Positions 15,364-25,095 of a stretch of 64,000 nt of DNA are shown here, in pieces. Location: positions 1 through 64,000 of the forward strand of contig CAYJPV010000027.1 in NCBI GenBank assembly GCA_964372095.1. Reading direction: 5' to 3'. The notes under the pieces are model-generated. The model had not been told where the DNA came from, ran no database searches, and was given only the letters and a program-made list of their open reading frames with translations. Position 1 is the first letter of the stretch. Each line of letters begins with the position of its first letter. This DNA is from CAYJPV01 sp964372095 (GTDB taxonomy: Bacteria; Acidobacteriota; Vicinamibacteria; Vicinamibacterales; JAKQTR01). Both the position numbers and the translations under genes were made by a program.

Positions 15364-17505
15364 ATGACGGACTCATTCCCCCCATTTCCCGACCGTATCA
15401 AAGACCTCGGCGATCTGGCCTCCGACCTCTGGTGGAGCTGGCACAACCGCTCGCGCGATCTGTTCCGGCGGCTCGACTACGCCCTCTGGCGGATGACGGC
15501 GCACAACCCGGTGCACATGCTCCGGTTGATCTCGCGCGAGCGACTGGAAGCCGTGGCGACGGACCGCGCGTTCCTGGCCGTGTACGACGACATGGTACGG
15601 GCCCTCAAGGCGGCCCGGCACGCCCGCGACGCCTGGTGGCCGCAGACATTCGGCGAGAACGGGCAGAAGGTCATTGCTTACTTCTCGGCGGAGTTTGCGA
15701 TGCACCAGTCCCTCCCCATCTACGCCGGCGGCCTGGGCGTCCTGGCCGGAGACATCTGCAAGGAAGCCAGCGACCTGGGTCTGCCGTTTGTGGGCGTCGG
15801 GTTCATGTACCCGCAAGGATATTTCCACCAGACGGTGTCCGCAGACGGCTGGCAGCAGGAGACCTACGAACACCTGAACTGGGATGATGCGCCGGTTGAA
15901 CCCGCACTCAGGGCGGACGGCACTCGCTGCACGGTCGACGTGCCGCTCGGCAACCGCACGGTCCACGCGTCCGTCTGGCTTGTCAGGGCTGGTCGTGCCC
16001 GGCTCTTTCTGCTCGACACGGATGTGCCCGAAAACGCGCCGTGGGACCGCGAACTGTCGGCGCGCCTGTACGGCGGCAACCAGGAGACGCGTATCCAGCA
16101 GGAGGTGGTCCTGGGGCTCGGGGGCGTTCGTGTGCTGCGCGCGATGGGGATCCAGCCATCGGTGTGGCACCTGAACGAAGGGCACGCGGCGTTCGTCGTC
16201 CTGCAGCGCATCTGGACGTTCCTCGAGGAGGGGCGGTCCTTCGACGAGGCGCTCGCCGAGGTCCGGCGCACGACGGTGTTCACCACGCACACGCCGGTGC
16301 CCGCCGGCCACGACGCCTTCCCGTTCAGCCTGGTGGAGACGCACCTGGCTGGCGCCTGGGGCAGCCTCGGCGACCATCGCGACCGGTTCCTCGCCCTCGG
16401 CGCCTACGACAGCGGCAGCGGGTCGCTGTTCAACATGACGGCACTGGCCATGCGCACGGCGTCCGGCATCAACGCGGTCAGTCAACTGCACGGCACGGTG
16501 ACGAAGGACATGTGGACCGGCATCTGGCCGGGCACGCCGAAGGAGGACCTCCCCATCCGGTCGGTCACCAACGGCGTTCACGTCTTCACGTGGCTGGCTG
16601 CGCCCCTGGCGAAACTCTTCGATCGCCACCTCGGACGGGACTGGCGCGACCGCATCGACGAAACCGCGTTCTGGGATCGGGTGCTGGACATTCCGGACGA
16701 CGAACTCTGGGCCACGCGCCACGAACTCAAGCGGGATCTGCTGGCGTTCATTCTGGACCGGGCACGTCAGCGTTGGACGCACGACAACGTGAGTGCGGCC
16801 CAGGTGGTGTCCGCGGGCACGCTGCTCGATCCGTCCGCGCTGACGATCGGGTTTGCCAGGCGGTTCACGGGCTACAAGCGCCCCGAGCTGATCCTCTCGG
16901 ACCCGGATCGGCTGACGCGCATTCTCTCGGCGTTCAGGCGCCCGGTGCAGATCATCTTCGCCGGCAAGTCCCATCCCGCGGACGACACGGGCAAGCACCA
17001 TCTGCAGCAGGTGTTCAAACGGGCGGCGGATCCGTCGTTCGGAGGGCGTATCGCGTTCATCGACGATTACGACCTCCACGTCGCGCAGTACCTCGTCCAC
17101 GGGTGCGACGTCTGGCTCAACAACCCGCGCAAGCCCCTCGAAGCCAGCGGCACGAGCGGCATGAAGGCCGCCATCAACGGCGTCCCGAACCTGTCCATCG
17201 GTGATGGCTGGTGGGCCGAAGGCTACTCCGGCACGAACGGCTGGCAGATCGACGGGCGCGTCGACAGTCGCGACCACGCGGCCGTGGACGCGGCCGATGC
17301 CGACGCGCTGTATCGCCTCCTCGAAGACGAGATCGTGCCGGCGTTCTATGATCACGACGCCAGCGGGCTGCCGCGACGCTGGCTGGCGACGGTGAAGCAG
17401 TCAATCCGGACGGTCATGCCGGCCTTCTCGGCCCGGCGGATGGTCAAGCAGTATGTAGACGAGATGTACGCGCCAGCCATGAACCTGGTGCGGCAGAAGG
17501 ACTGA
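15364..17505 (+). CDS. glgP: Alpha-glucan phosphorylase (GT35, DUF3417-containing type)
   Basis: A 713-aa cytosolic enzyme that phosphorolyses alpha-1,4-glucans to glucose-1-phosphate. Residues ~10-110 match the DUF3417 N-terminal domain of the short bacterial phosphorylases (LASDLWWSWH, LWRMTAHNPV). The catalytic core has AYFSAEFAMHQSLPIYAGGLG, GVGFMYPQGYF, WHLNEGHAAF, FTTHTPVPAGHD, GFARRFTGYKRPEL and the PLP-lysine motif EASGTSGMKAAING, followed by GDGWWAEGY. AGGGA lies five bases before the ATG. It is the first gene of a two-gene unit with the zinc-ribbon protein, which starts five bases after its stop. Confidence 0.93.
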   Translation: MTDSFPPFPDRIKDLGDLASDLWWSWHNRSRDLFRRLDYALWRMTAHNPVHMLRLISRERLEAVATDRAFLAVYDDMVRALKAARHARDAWWPQTFGENGQKVIAYFSAEFAMHQSLPIYAGGLGVLAGDICKEASDLGLPFVGVGFMYPQGYFHQTVSADGWQQETYEHLNWDDAPVEPALRADGTRCTVDVPLGNRTVHASVWLVRAGRARLFLLDTDVPENAPWDRELSARLYGGNQETRIQQEVVLGLGGVRVLRAMGIQPSVWHLNEGHAAFVVLQRIWTFLEEGRSFDEALAEVRRTTVFTTHTPVPAGHDAFPFSLVETHLAGAWGSLGDHRDRFLALGAYDSGSGSLFNMTALAMRTASGINAVSQLHGTVTKDMWTGIWPGTPKEDLPIRSVTNGVHVFTWLAAPLAKLFDRHLGRDWRDRIDETAFWDRVLDIPDDELWATRHELKRDLLAFILDRARQRWTHDNVSAAQVVSAGTLLDPSALTIGFARRFTGYKRPELILSDPDRLTRILSAFRRPVQIIFAGKSHPADDTGKHHLQQVFKRAADPSFGGRIAFIDDYDLHVAQYLVHGCDVWLNNPRKPLEASGTSGMKAAINGVPNLSIGDGWWAEGYSGTNGWQIDGRVDSRDHAAVDAADADALYRLLEDEIVPAFYDHDASGLPRRWLATVKQSIRTVMPAFSARRMVKQYVDEMYAPAMNLVRQKD

Positions 17506-17510
17506 CGCGC

Positions 17511-17969
17511 ATGGGACGCAAGACAGCCGAACGGGCCAAGTGTACGCTCTGCGGCGCAAGGGACGTCACCGAGCCGCACGGCGACGAACGGTATTGCCGG
17601 AGCTGCTGGGACAAGAAGATTGCCGTCGAAGAAATTGTCGCGAAGGAGTTCGCGATCAAGCGGTACATCCGCGCCCAGTCGGCCGAGAAGTACCTCATCT
17701 ATCACTCCACGCTCAAGCGTCCCTGCGGCCAGCTCATCGTCATCGACGACAGCTACGACCTCTTCCTCACGCTGATCCTGTCGCCGGCGTTCGCCTGGGA
17801 CGAACCGGCCTACCACCTGGAAGGCGACACAGAAGTCCGCTCGTTCGCCGAAGTGCTTGTGGACGTGGTAGTTACCGAGGTGATCGAGCCTTGGGGAGGC
17901 GGCAAGTGGCACCTCGAGGCGTACCGGGCGGCCCACCCGGATCCGGAAGACTGGACCGGGGAGATCTAG
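17511..17969 (+). CDS. Uncharacterised zinc-ribbon protein coupled to glucan phosphorylase
   Basis: A 152-aa protein I cannot name. Its N terminus has a four-cysteine zinc ribbon (Cys11, Cys14, Cys29, Cys32; CTLC...CRSC). A mixed alpha/beta domain follows with a hydrophobic strand (GQLIVIDDSYDLFLTLILSP) and an acidic C terminus. There is no signal peptide or membrane helix, so it is cytosolic. It begins five bases after glgP and must be co-expressed with it, suggesting a role linked to glycogen use, for example regulating or binding the phosphorylase. That is inference from position only. Confidence 0.75.
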   Translation: MGRKTAERAKCTLCGARDVTEPHGDERYCRSCWDKKIAVEEIVAKEFAIKRYIRAQSAEKYLIYHSTLKRPCGQLIVIDDSYDLFLTLILSPAFAWDEPAYHLEGDTEVRSFAEVLVDVVVTEVIEPWGGGKWHLEAYRAAHPDPEDWTGEI

Positions 17970-17986
17970 CCCCTGCCGCGGGAAAA

Positions 17987-18004
17987 TCCCGAGCATGATC
18001 GGGA
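17987..18004 (+). terminator. Weak hairpin after the glgP operon
   Basis: TCCCGA (17987-17992) and TCGGGA (17999-18004) form a six-base stem with a six-base loop, followed by ACATTTGAG. A competing hairpin (CGGGA-AAA-TCCCG) overlaps it. No clear T-tract. Confidence 0.3.
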
Positions 18005-18008
18005 ACAT

Positions 18009-18038
18009 TTGAGATTCGGTGCGCTTGCGACCTATAAT
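18009..18038 (+). promoter_or_regulatory. Promoter of the small secreted protein gene
   Basis: TTGAGA (18009-18014), 18-bp spacer, TATAAT (18033-18038, perfect consensus -10). The leader to the ATG at 18093 is about 48 bases and contains GGAGGG. Confidence 0.7.
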
Positions 18039-18092
18039 CGCCGCGACGGTGGTGTCTGCAACGTGCTCTCATTCAGCCCCTTTGGAGGGTGT

Positions 18093-18503
18093 ATGACTCG
18101 CTTGGTTCAGGTAGCTGTGGCTGCGGTTGTCATTCTGGCAGTGGCCGGATCCGCGGCGGCACAGAGCAAGTTCGTGCCTCCGGTTCGTGGAGAAGTCGAA
18201 GTCGGGGTCTTGCCCCCGGTAACGAAGGTCGACGACAAGGCCAAGATGGTCATCACGACCATCAAGGTCAAGAACCTGTCGGCGACAGGCTCGGTCGCAG
18301 GATTGAAAGTCGAAGAGTACTGGTACGACAAGGACAACAACCCGGTCACCGGGTCCAAGGCCCGTCTTGCGAAGCCGCTGCTCCCGGGAGAAGTGGCAAC
18401 CCTGACGCTCGAGACGCCCAAAGACCCGAAGATGCACCGGAACCAGTACCTGTTCTCGCACGCGAACGGCAAGGTCAAGACGAAGACCATGAAGACGTTC
18501 TAG
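18093..18503 (+). CDS. Small secreted protein with FxLYD-like beta domain
   Basis: A 136-aa protein with a clear signal peptide (cleavage near GSAAAQ, residue ~24). The mature part is one beta-rich domain: ITTIKVKNLSATGSVAGLKV, then VEEYWYDKDNNPVTG, then a lysine-rich tail (GKVKTKTMKTF). The pattern of a strand with N-L-S, an aromatic 'EYWYD' turn and 'LLPGEVATLTL' resembles FxLYD-type periplasmic domains; function unknown. GGAGGG lies three bases before the ATG. It has a near-consensus promoter and a strong terminator of its own, so it is probably highly expressed as a single gene. Confidence 0.8.
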   Translation: MTRLVQVAVAAVVILAVAGSAAAQSKFVPPVRGEVEVGVLPPVTKVDDKAKMVITTIKVKNLSATGSVAGLKVEEYWYDKDNNPVTGSKARLAKPLLPGEVATLTLETPKDPKMHRNQYLFSHANGKVKTKTMKTF

Positions 18504-18531
18504 GTCCCGGCCCGCCGGACCCGAAACGACG

Positions 18532-18575
18532 AACCCGGCACCTGGCCCAACGGCCGGGTGTCGGGTTTTATTGTC
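18532..18575 (+). terminator. Intrinsic terminator of the small secreted protein gene
   Basis: A 16-bp stem (18532-18547 with 18552-18567, two G-U pairs, no mismatches) with a four-base loop CAAC, followed by TTATTGT. This is the clearest intrinsic terminator of the window. Repeat island 6 begins at 18575, directly after it. Confidence 0.85.
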
Positions 18576-18714
18576 TCTCGGCTCTCGGCTCTCGGCTTTC
18601 GGCTTTCGGCTTTCGGCGATCGGCTTTCGGACGTAGACAGTAGACAGTAGCAAGTAGGCTGTCGCCGCTCCCTACTGACTACTTCCTACTGACTACTTCC
18701 TACTGACTACTTCC
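18575..18714. repeat. Heptanucleotide repeat island 6 (CTYTCGG, GTAGACA, TACTGAC/TACTTCC)
   Basis: Bases 18575-18630 are eight in-register CTCTCGG/CTTTCGG-type units. Bases 18633-18660 are four GTAGNNN units (GTAGACA twice, GTAGCAA, GTAGGCT). Bases 18673-18714 are three copies of a 14-mer that alternates TACTGAC and TACTTCC. TACTTCC is the reverse complement of the GTAGGAA family and TACTGAC that of GTAGTCA, so two families are interleaved here. The TAG of the VWFA gene straddles the end of the last unit. Confidence 0.93.
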
Positions 18715-20837
18715 TACTGGGCGATCCGCACGAGCACTTCCCGCGCCGCCGACTGCCCTTCCAGCGTCGACTTCGCTTCCACACGCAGAACGTAGAGCCC
18801 GGGCGCGAGGTCCCCGAGGGGAATGACGGCCGTGTACCCGTAGCCGCCCGTGCGCCCGCCCAGTTCCGAACTCGACCGCGTCTCGCTGGTCGAGAACGCC
18901 ACGCGTCCGTCGTTCGCGCGGAGGCTGGTCGCGATCTCGACGCGGTGGGCCGCCTGGCCCTGGTTGTCGTAGACCTCGGCCAGCACGGCCAGTTGATCGC
19001 GGGTGCTGAATGCCCGAGCGGCGGTGGGCGGTCCGGGCAGGATGTCCTTGATTTCGGGAATGGTCCCGGCGGTCGGGACGGACCCGGCCAGCGCGGAGCT
19101 GAGCACGAGCCCGCTCATCGACAGCGGCTCCTTCGCGAAGTCAGGCACGACGAGGTCGTAGTACACGCTCCCGATCTTCCCGCCGCCCTCGCGCACGGCG
19201 ACGCGCAACTGGTACCGTCCCGGGGGCACTTCGAGGCGTGACTGGACGCGGAATCCCGCCTGCTGCACGCGCTGGTACGTCTCGGGGCGCAGTGACAGGT
19301 CGACCGTGTCCCGCATGCCGCCGCGCACCTTGCCCTGCGGGTCGACCGCAATCGCCGACACCTCGATCTTGGTGGTGTACTTGCCGTCCTTCTCAGTGAA
19401 TGCCATACCCTGCACGGGTGCGGTCTGGGTCACAAGTGCCACCGCGGCGTTGGGCGCCTCGCCCCGGAACGGCGTGGCGTTGACGACGATCTGCAGACCG
19501 CCGGTCTGGAGGGGGCTATTGAGCGCCTCGGTCAGGGCCGGCGACGTCCCGGCTTTCGCTTCGATACCCTTCGGCGACGGCGCCTTGCCGCGCGGGGCCA
19601 CGTAGCCTCGCCGCGCCTTCACGGTCACACCCGGGCGCGTCGTCTTCACGTCAATCTTGCGGAACGAACCGTCACGCTTGACGTTCGTGGGGTAGTACCC
19701 GAGGACGTAGTACCTGCTGTTCTCGTCGACGATGCGGTCAAAGGCCGGCGCAAAATCATTGGACGACAACGACGCAAACCCGCCGGTCCCCTCCGCCAGC
19801 GTACGCAGACTGTCCTGCGCGACACGGTTTTCGTCCATGAGGCCCGTCATGTCCAGCTTGAACTTCGGGTCCGCGTCCGTCGGCGGCTGCATCTCCATCG
19901 CATCGTCGGCGTAGGTGCTCAGTCCGCGCGGGTCAATCGTGTAGATGCTGACGTTGGCCCGTGTGGCCGCCGAGACCGAGTCGCGGGTCTCGTTGATAAT
20001 CGTCATCGCGTCCTGCTGGTTCATGAAGTCCGTGATGTCGTAATCGATTCCTTCGCTGAACATCAGCAGGGCCTTGCGGCGGCCCGAGACGCCGGCGAGC
20101 AGCGTCGAGATGTTGCCGACCGACTCGAGCAAGGCGCGGGCGTTGTACGCCCGTTCGAAGGCCAGCGGGTCCTTGATCGACTCGATGGTCCCGGACATGC
20201 GCATCTGCCGGTAGTAGTCGTCAATCCGCTCGAACGTCGGGGACCGGAGTTTCCGGCCCATGAACTGGTCGATCGCCGCCAGCAGCAGGCGCGGGTTGCT
20301 GGTGAACTCCTGACCCGCATCCTGGCGTCCGCTGGCGTGCACGACGGCCGCGACGTCGTTCGCGCCGAAGTTGCGCTCGATGAACTCGCGGGCGGCCCGG
20401 CGCACATGAGTCGACCGCATCACCGACGTGTGCACGTCGTCGAGAAACAACACGTAGACCCGTCCGTCGAGGGTCCCGACGTTCGTGCGAACGTCCGGCT
20501 CGATGGCCCGCTCGGTGAACAACGGCCGTTCCGGGCGCGTGACGGGAATCTCGACCAGGAAAAAAGTCGTGAGGTCCTGCGGTTTCCCGTTTTCGAGGAT
20601 CTGGATCTCGTCACGCCGCAGGTCGCGCACGAAACGCCCCTGGTCGTCACGGACCACGGCATCGACCTCGACGTAGTTGATTTCGGCCTTGAAGGTGATG
20701 GGCGGCATCTGCGGGTCCGGACGGACCTGCTGGGCCTGCGGCGGGGCCGGCGCCACCGCGGGCGGCGCAGCCTGCCGGCCCGATACGGTCGTCCCCAGTA
20801 ACGCAATGATGGTCAGAATCGCTGTAGGTTTGTACAC
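18714..20837 (-). CDS. Secreted VWFA-related (Acidobacterial-type) protein
   Basis: A ~707-aa exported protein. A signal peptide (YKPTAILTIIALLGTTVSG) is followed by a beta segment (INYVEVDAVVRDDQGRFVRDL, EIQILENGKPQDL) and a von Willebrand A-type domain (VYVLFLDDVHTSVMRSTHVR, KALLMFSEGIDYD). The pattern matches the VWFA-related domain of Acidobacteriota. A Ser-rich patch (GTGGFASLSSNDF) and a C-terminal half of beta-sandwich repeats follow. Role unknown; such proteins are thought to act in the periplasm or at the cell surface. The start is uncertain: GTG at 20837 puts the signal peptide at the N terminus, while an in-frame GTG at 20882 adds 15 residues. The TAG stop lies in repeat island 6. 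Confidence 0.85.
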   Translation of the reverse strand: MYKPTAILTIIALLGTTVSGRQAAPPAVAPAPPQAQQVRPDPQMPPITFKAEINYVEVDAVVRDDQGRFVRDLRRDEIQILENGKPQDLTTFFLVEIPVTRPERPLFTERAIEPDVRTNVGTLDGRVYVLFLDDVHTSVMRSTHVRRAAREFIERNFGANDVAAVVHASGRQDAGQEFTSNPRLLLAAIDQFMGRKLRSPTFERIDDYYRQMRMSGTIESIKDPLAFERAYNARALLESVGNISTLLAGVSGRRKALLMFSEGIDYDITDFMNQQDAMTIINETRDSVSAATRANVSIYTIDPRGLSTYADDAMEMQPPTDADPKFKLDMTGLMDENRVAQDSLRTLAEGTGGFASLSSNDFAPAFDRIVDENSRYYVLGYYPTNVKRDGSFRKIDVKTTRPGVTVKARRGYVAPRGKAPSPKGIEAKAGTSPALTEALNSPLQTGGLQIVVNATPFRGEAPNAAVALVTQTAPVQGMAFTEKDGKYTTKIEVSAIAVDPQGKVRGGMRDTVDLSLRPETYQRVQQAGFRVQSRLEVPPGRYQLRVAVREGGGKIGSVYYDLVVPDFAKEPLSMSGLVLSSALAGSVPTAGTIPEIKDILPGPPTAARAFSTRDQLAVLAEVYDNQGQAAHRVEIATSLRANDGRVAFSTSETRSSSELGGRTGGYGYTAVIPLGDLAPGLYVLRVEAKSTLEGQSAAREVLVRIAQ

Positions 20838-20991
20838 AGTTCTCTCTTGCGTGTCGGCGGGCACGCAGCCCGCTGGCGACACTCCTCCGGGTATCAGGAC
20901 AGGCGTCCTGTTATTCTACCGGTTTCGACGTTGATCGGGGCCCGTCAGCCTGTGATGGTCCCAATCGGCCACGGGCGGGATGCCCGAGCCC

Positions 20992-21040
20992 CTAGCATCC
21001 AGTCTCTAGCCTCTAGCCTCTAGCCTCTAGCCTCTAGCCT
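20992..21040. repeat. Heptanucleotide repeat island 7 (CTAGCCT)
   Basis: Seven in-register heptamers: CTAGCAT, CCAGTCT, then five perfect CTAGCCT (21006-21040). The next unit begins with cta (21041-21043), the TAG stop of the minus-strand archease gene, so the stop codon is in register with the array. It is the same word as island 5, 7 kb away. Confidence 0.93.
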
Positions 21041-21463
21041 CTAGGTATCCAACACCACCAGCGCCTGCCACCCGTCGTCCGTGCGGGTCACGGTGAGGTC
21101 GCGAAACGTCACGGCCGTGATGCGCGTGGTGACCGGGTGCCGGGCCACGTCGAACGGCTCCCCGCACAGGTGGGCATCGAGGCGCCACGTTCCCCCGTCG
21201 CTGGTCATCCAGGCTTCGGCCGAAGCAACCAGCCACCGTTGTGTGTCACACAGTGACAGCAATTCGCTCAGGAAGTCATGGAACAGAACCTCCAGGTCGG
21301 CAGCCTCCACGCTGACCAGTCGGGCGTGAGCGCCAGTCACCCGCCCGGGATCGGTGAACGACGCCGTGAATGCACGCGCACTCTCGCCAAACAGTGCCGG
21401 AAGCGTGTCGGCCCAGACCCGCACGGCAAGGTCCGCGGTGTGCGGCAGGAACTCGTAGGGCAT
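21041..21463 (-). CDS. Archease family protein
   Basis: A 140-aa archease. The diagnostic start YEFLPHTADLAVRVWADTL and the acidic metal-binding residues (Asp in HTADLAV, Asp/Glu in the central LEVLFHDFLSELL helix, C-terminal ...VVLDT) are present. Archeases stimulate the RNA ligase RtcB in tRNA or RNA repair; no rtcB lies in the window. The gene starts eight bases after the M14 peptidase stop on the same strand, so they may share a transcript. Its stop codon belongs to the adjacent CTAGCCT array. Confidence 0.88.
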   Translation of the reverse strand: MPYEFLPHTADLAVRVWADTLPALFGESARAFTASFTDPGRVTGAHARLVSVEAADLEVLFHDFLSELLSLCDTQRWLVASAEAWMTSDGGTWRLDAHLCGEPFDVARHPVTTRITAVTFRDLTVTRTDDGWQALVVLDT

Positions 21464-21471
21464 GGCCGTCC

Positions 21472-23397
21472 CTACTTGACCACGATCTCCCGCTGGTCGA
21501 CGCCGCCGCGGGTGGACGAGACGGTCACGACGGCGGTGCCCGCGCCCTTCACGCGCCAGGTCACTGTCCGCACCTCACCGGGTTTCAGCCAGCCGATCTC
21601 AGTCGCCGCCGACGGCGGACGCGCGCCGGCGGCGCGCACCAGTTCCTGTCCCGCCGCCAGACGGATGGACACCGTGTCGGGCTTGACGACTTTGACCCGC
21701 TTCGCCATCTCCAGCGCCGTGGGGATGAGCCCCTCGTTGGTGACCGTGGCTTGCACGTCGACCACACCGGGCGTTGCCGACGGGACGACCGTCGCCGACG
21801 CCACCTTCACCTGGGCCAGTTGCTGGGCGAGGTACAGGTTGAAGAGCGCTTCGCGTCGGGCCCACTCCCCAATCAGATCCGGCGGGGGGTTCTGGCCGTA
21901 GAACTTCGGACTGAAGCCGCCAATCTCCACGTCGCCGAGTTGCGGGTGTTTGAAGGACGTCCACTCCTGGAAGTCGCCCTTCCCGGCCCGGTTCTCATCG
22001 TTCCACCGCAGGATCTCGACCTCGTCGATCCGGCCGTCCTTGTTGTAGTCGGTGAAGCGGCCGCCGTTCCAAATCTCGTCGCCGTACCAGATGACGCCGT
22101 AGTACAGGTAGCCGAAGTCAGGCCCGTGACCGAACAGGGGCTGGTCCCTCGCGGGTTCGCCGGTCATGGGGTTCGCCCCGGTGCGGGTGGCGTACACGTG
22201 ATAGACATCGCCGGCCCAGGGATAGCCGGTGATCGCCAGACCCTGCTTGTCGAACTTGTACGCCAGCGCCGCGTCTTCCGGGAACATCGCTTCTTCAGTC
22301 GTCGCGGTTGACGGGCCGCGCAGCAGCATCGGCACCGCGGTATCGAGCGACTGTGCCAGCCCGACGTTCGGGTGCGTCATGAGAAACGAAAACACCGCGC
22401 GGGTTTCCGGCTCGGACAAGGGGAATTCGCCGGCACCGCCCTGGGTCCAGCCGCGGCCCGTCGCCTCACGCATCGGTCGCCAGTTCTCCGGGTAGTTGCG
22501 GTGCAGGTCGAGACCGCCGATGCCGTCTTCGTTGAAACGCCCGTCGAGGTCGTTGTCCACGCCTTCGGAGTACAGGACGTAATCGCCCTGGCCGTCCCTG
22601 GCGCGGCGCATCGCGCGGCCCTTGGGGTCGTTCGGGTCCTTGGTGGCGTTACCGTTACCCGCGCCGACGTAGCGGCGCATCTGCCGCACGAACCCGTCCC
22701 CGTCCAGGTCTTCGCCGGCATCTTCGTCGAGCAACCCGTCCCCGTCGGTGTCGTACGGGCGCACGGTGCTGCGCAGGGTCTGCGCCGTGAGGTGGTAGAG
22801 CGTCGCACCGTCCGGATTGTTGACGGGGCGGACGTACAGCGCCTTCGAGTCGACCAGCTTCGTGATGCCCGGATCCGACCCGTAGCCGGTGAGGACGTGA
22901 TTGATGAAGTAGAGGCAGGTCTCGATCCCGCTGATTTCCCCGGCGTGGCGTCCGGCCTCGAGGAAGAAGGCCGGTTTGTCCGTGTCTTTCCCGGTCTTCC
23001 TGTTCGTGATCGTCATCTGCCAGATGTCCCGGCCTTCAAACGACTGTCCCACCGTGTAGAGTTCGACGAGATCCGGAAACTGCCTGGCCCACCCCTTCAG
23101 CAGCGCCATCGTCTCGTCCACCGAATGGTAGTGGAGGGCGTCGTACTGCCCTTCGGTCACCGGCTTCAGTTGCGGGTAGGTGACGCGGGGAAACACCGAG
23201 ACGCCGTCCCTGACCCCGGCCACCCGGTGCACGGGCGGCGGCGTGCCAACCCGGGTGCCGCTCCGCCCCTCCTGCATCGGGTCCTGGACGGCCCCGGCAG
23301 TCAGCGTGCCCAGAGCCACAAGGGCCACGGCCACGGCGACGGGGTTCAGCGTTCGGCCACGGCCGCGCGCATGCAGCAACTGGGTCTGGTCCGGCAT
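21472..23397 (-). CDS. Secreted M14-family zinc carboxypeptidase with calcium-type loops
   Basis: A 641-aa exported metallopeptidase. After an N-terminal signal or anchor (~residues 18-38), the catalytic domain has the zinc motif RHAGEIS (HxxE) and later M14 elements (GLDLHRNYPENW). Acidic DxDxDG-like loops are inserted in or near the domain (YDTDGDGLLDEDAGEDLDGDG, VDNDLDGRFNEDG, DYNKDGRIDE), suggesting calcium binding. The C-terminal ~100 residues are beta-rich, ending RGGVDQREIVVK. The ATG at 23397 follows GAGGAGG with five bases spacing, a strong site. It is divergent from the DegQ-type protease. It probably digests extracellular peptides. Confidence 0.88.
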   Translation of the reverse strand: MPDQTQLLHARGRGRTLNPVAVAVALVALGTLTAGAVQDPMQEGRSGTRVGTPPPVHRVAGVRDGVSVFPRVTYPQLKPVTEGQYDALHYHSVDETMALLKGWARQFPDLVELYTVGQSFEGRDIWQMTITNRKTGKDTDKPAFFLEAGRHAGEISGIETCLYFINHVLTGYGSDPGITKLVDSKALYVRPVNNPDGATLYHLTAQTLRSTVRPYDTDGDGLLDEDAGEDLDGDGFVRQMRRYVGAGNGNATKDPNDPKGRAMRRARDGQGDYVLYSEGVDNDLDGRFNEDGIGGLDLHRNYPENWRPMREATGRGWTQGGAGEFPLSEPETRAVFSFLMTHPNVGLAQSLDTAVPMLLRGPSTATTEEAMFPEDAALAYKFDKQGLAITGYPWAGDVYHVYATRTGANPMTGEPARDQPLFGHGPDFGYLYYGVIWYGDEIWNGGRFTDYNKDGRIDEVEILRWNDENRAGKGDFQEWTSFKHPQLGDVEIGGFSPKFYGQNPPPDLIGEWARREALFNLYLAQQLAQVKVASATVVPSATPGVVDVQATVTNEGLIPTALEMAKRVKVVKPDTVSIRLAAGQELVRAAGARPPSAATEIGWLKPGEVRTVTWRVKGAGTAVVTVSSTRGGVDQREIVVK

Positions 23398-23442
23398 GGA
23401 ATCCTCCTCTGGTACAAACCTCCCGGCGGTCGGCAGCGTCAA

Positions 23443-23469
23443 ACTATAGGACGGTGCCCCGGAAGTCAA
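23443..23469 (-). promoter_or_regulatory. Putative promoter of the M14 peptidase gene
   Basis: On the minus strand: TTGACT (23469-23464) then TATAGT (23448-23443) with a short 15-bp spacer; TAGTTT two bases on would give 17 bp. Confidence 0.45.
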
Positions 23470-23533
23470 CGCGGGGGCCGTGCCCGTGGCCCCGCAACGC
23501 GGACTGGCCTGAGCGGGCGGCCCGACGGGGCGC

Positions 23534-23539
23534 TATACT
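23534..23539 (+). promoter_or_regulatory. Possible -10 box of the DegQ-type protease operon
   Basis: TATACT, 48 bases before the ATG; no good -35 hexamer was found at the expected distance. Confidence 0.3.
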
Positions 23540-23587
23540 GGAGTTGGCCAGGAATTTCGAGTCCCCTGTTCGTGTTGGAGGAACGGC

Positions 23588-25090
<1,503 letters not shown>

Positions 25091-25095
25091 GCTGC

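Noticed and set aside
15373..17355. A 660-codon frame antisense to glgP
   Set aside because: Shadow frame; the plus strand encodes a full glucan phosphorylase.
17970..18010. Functional rho-independent terminator with high confidence after the zinc-ribbon gene
   Set aside because: Stems are short, overlap each other and lack a T-tract; it is kept only as a weak candidate.
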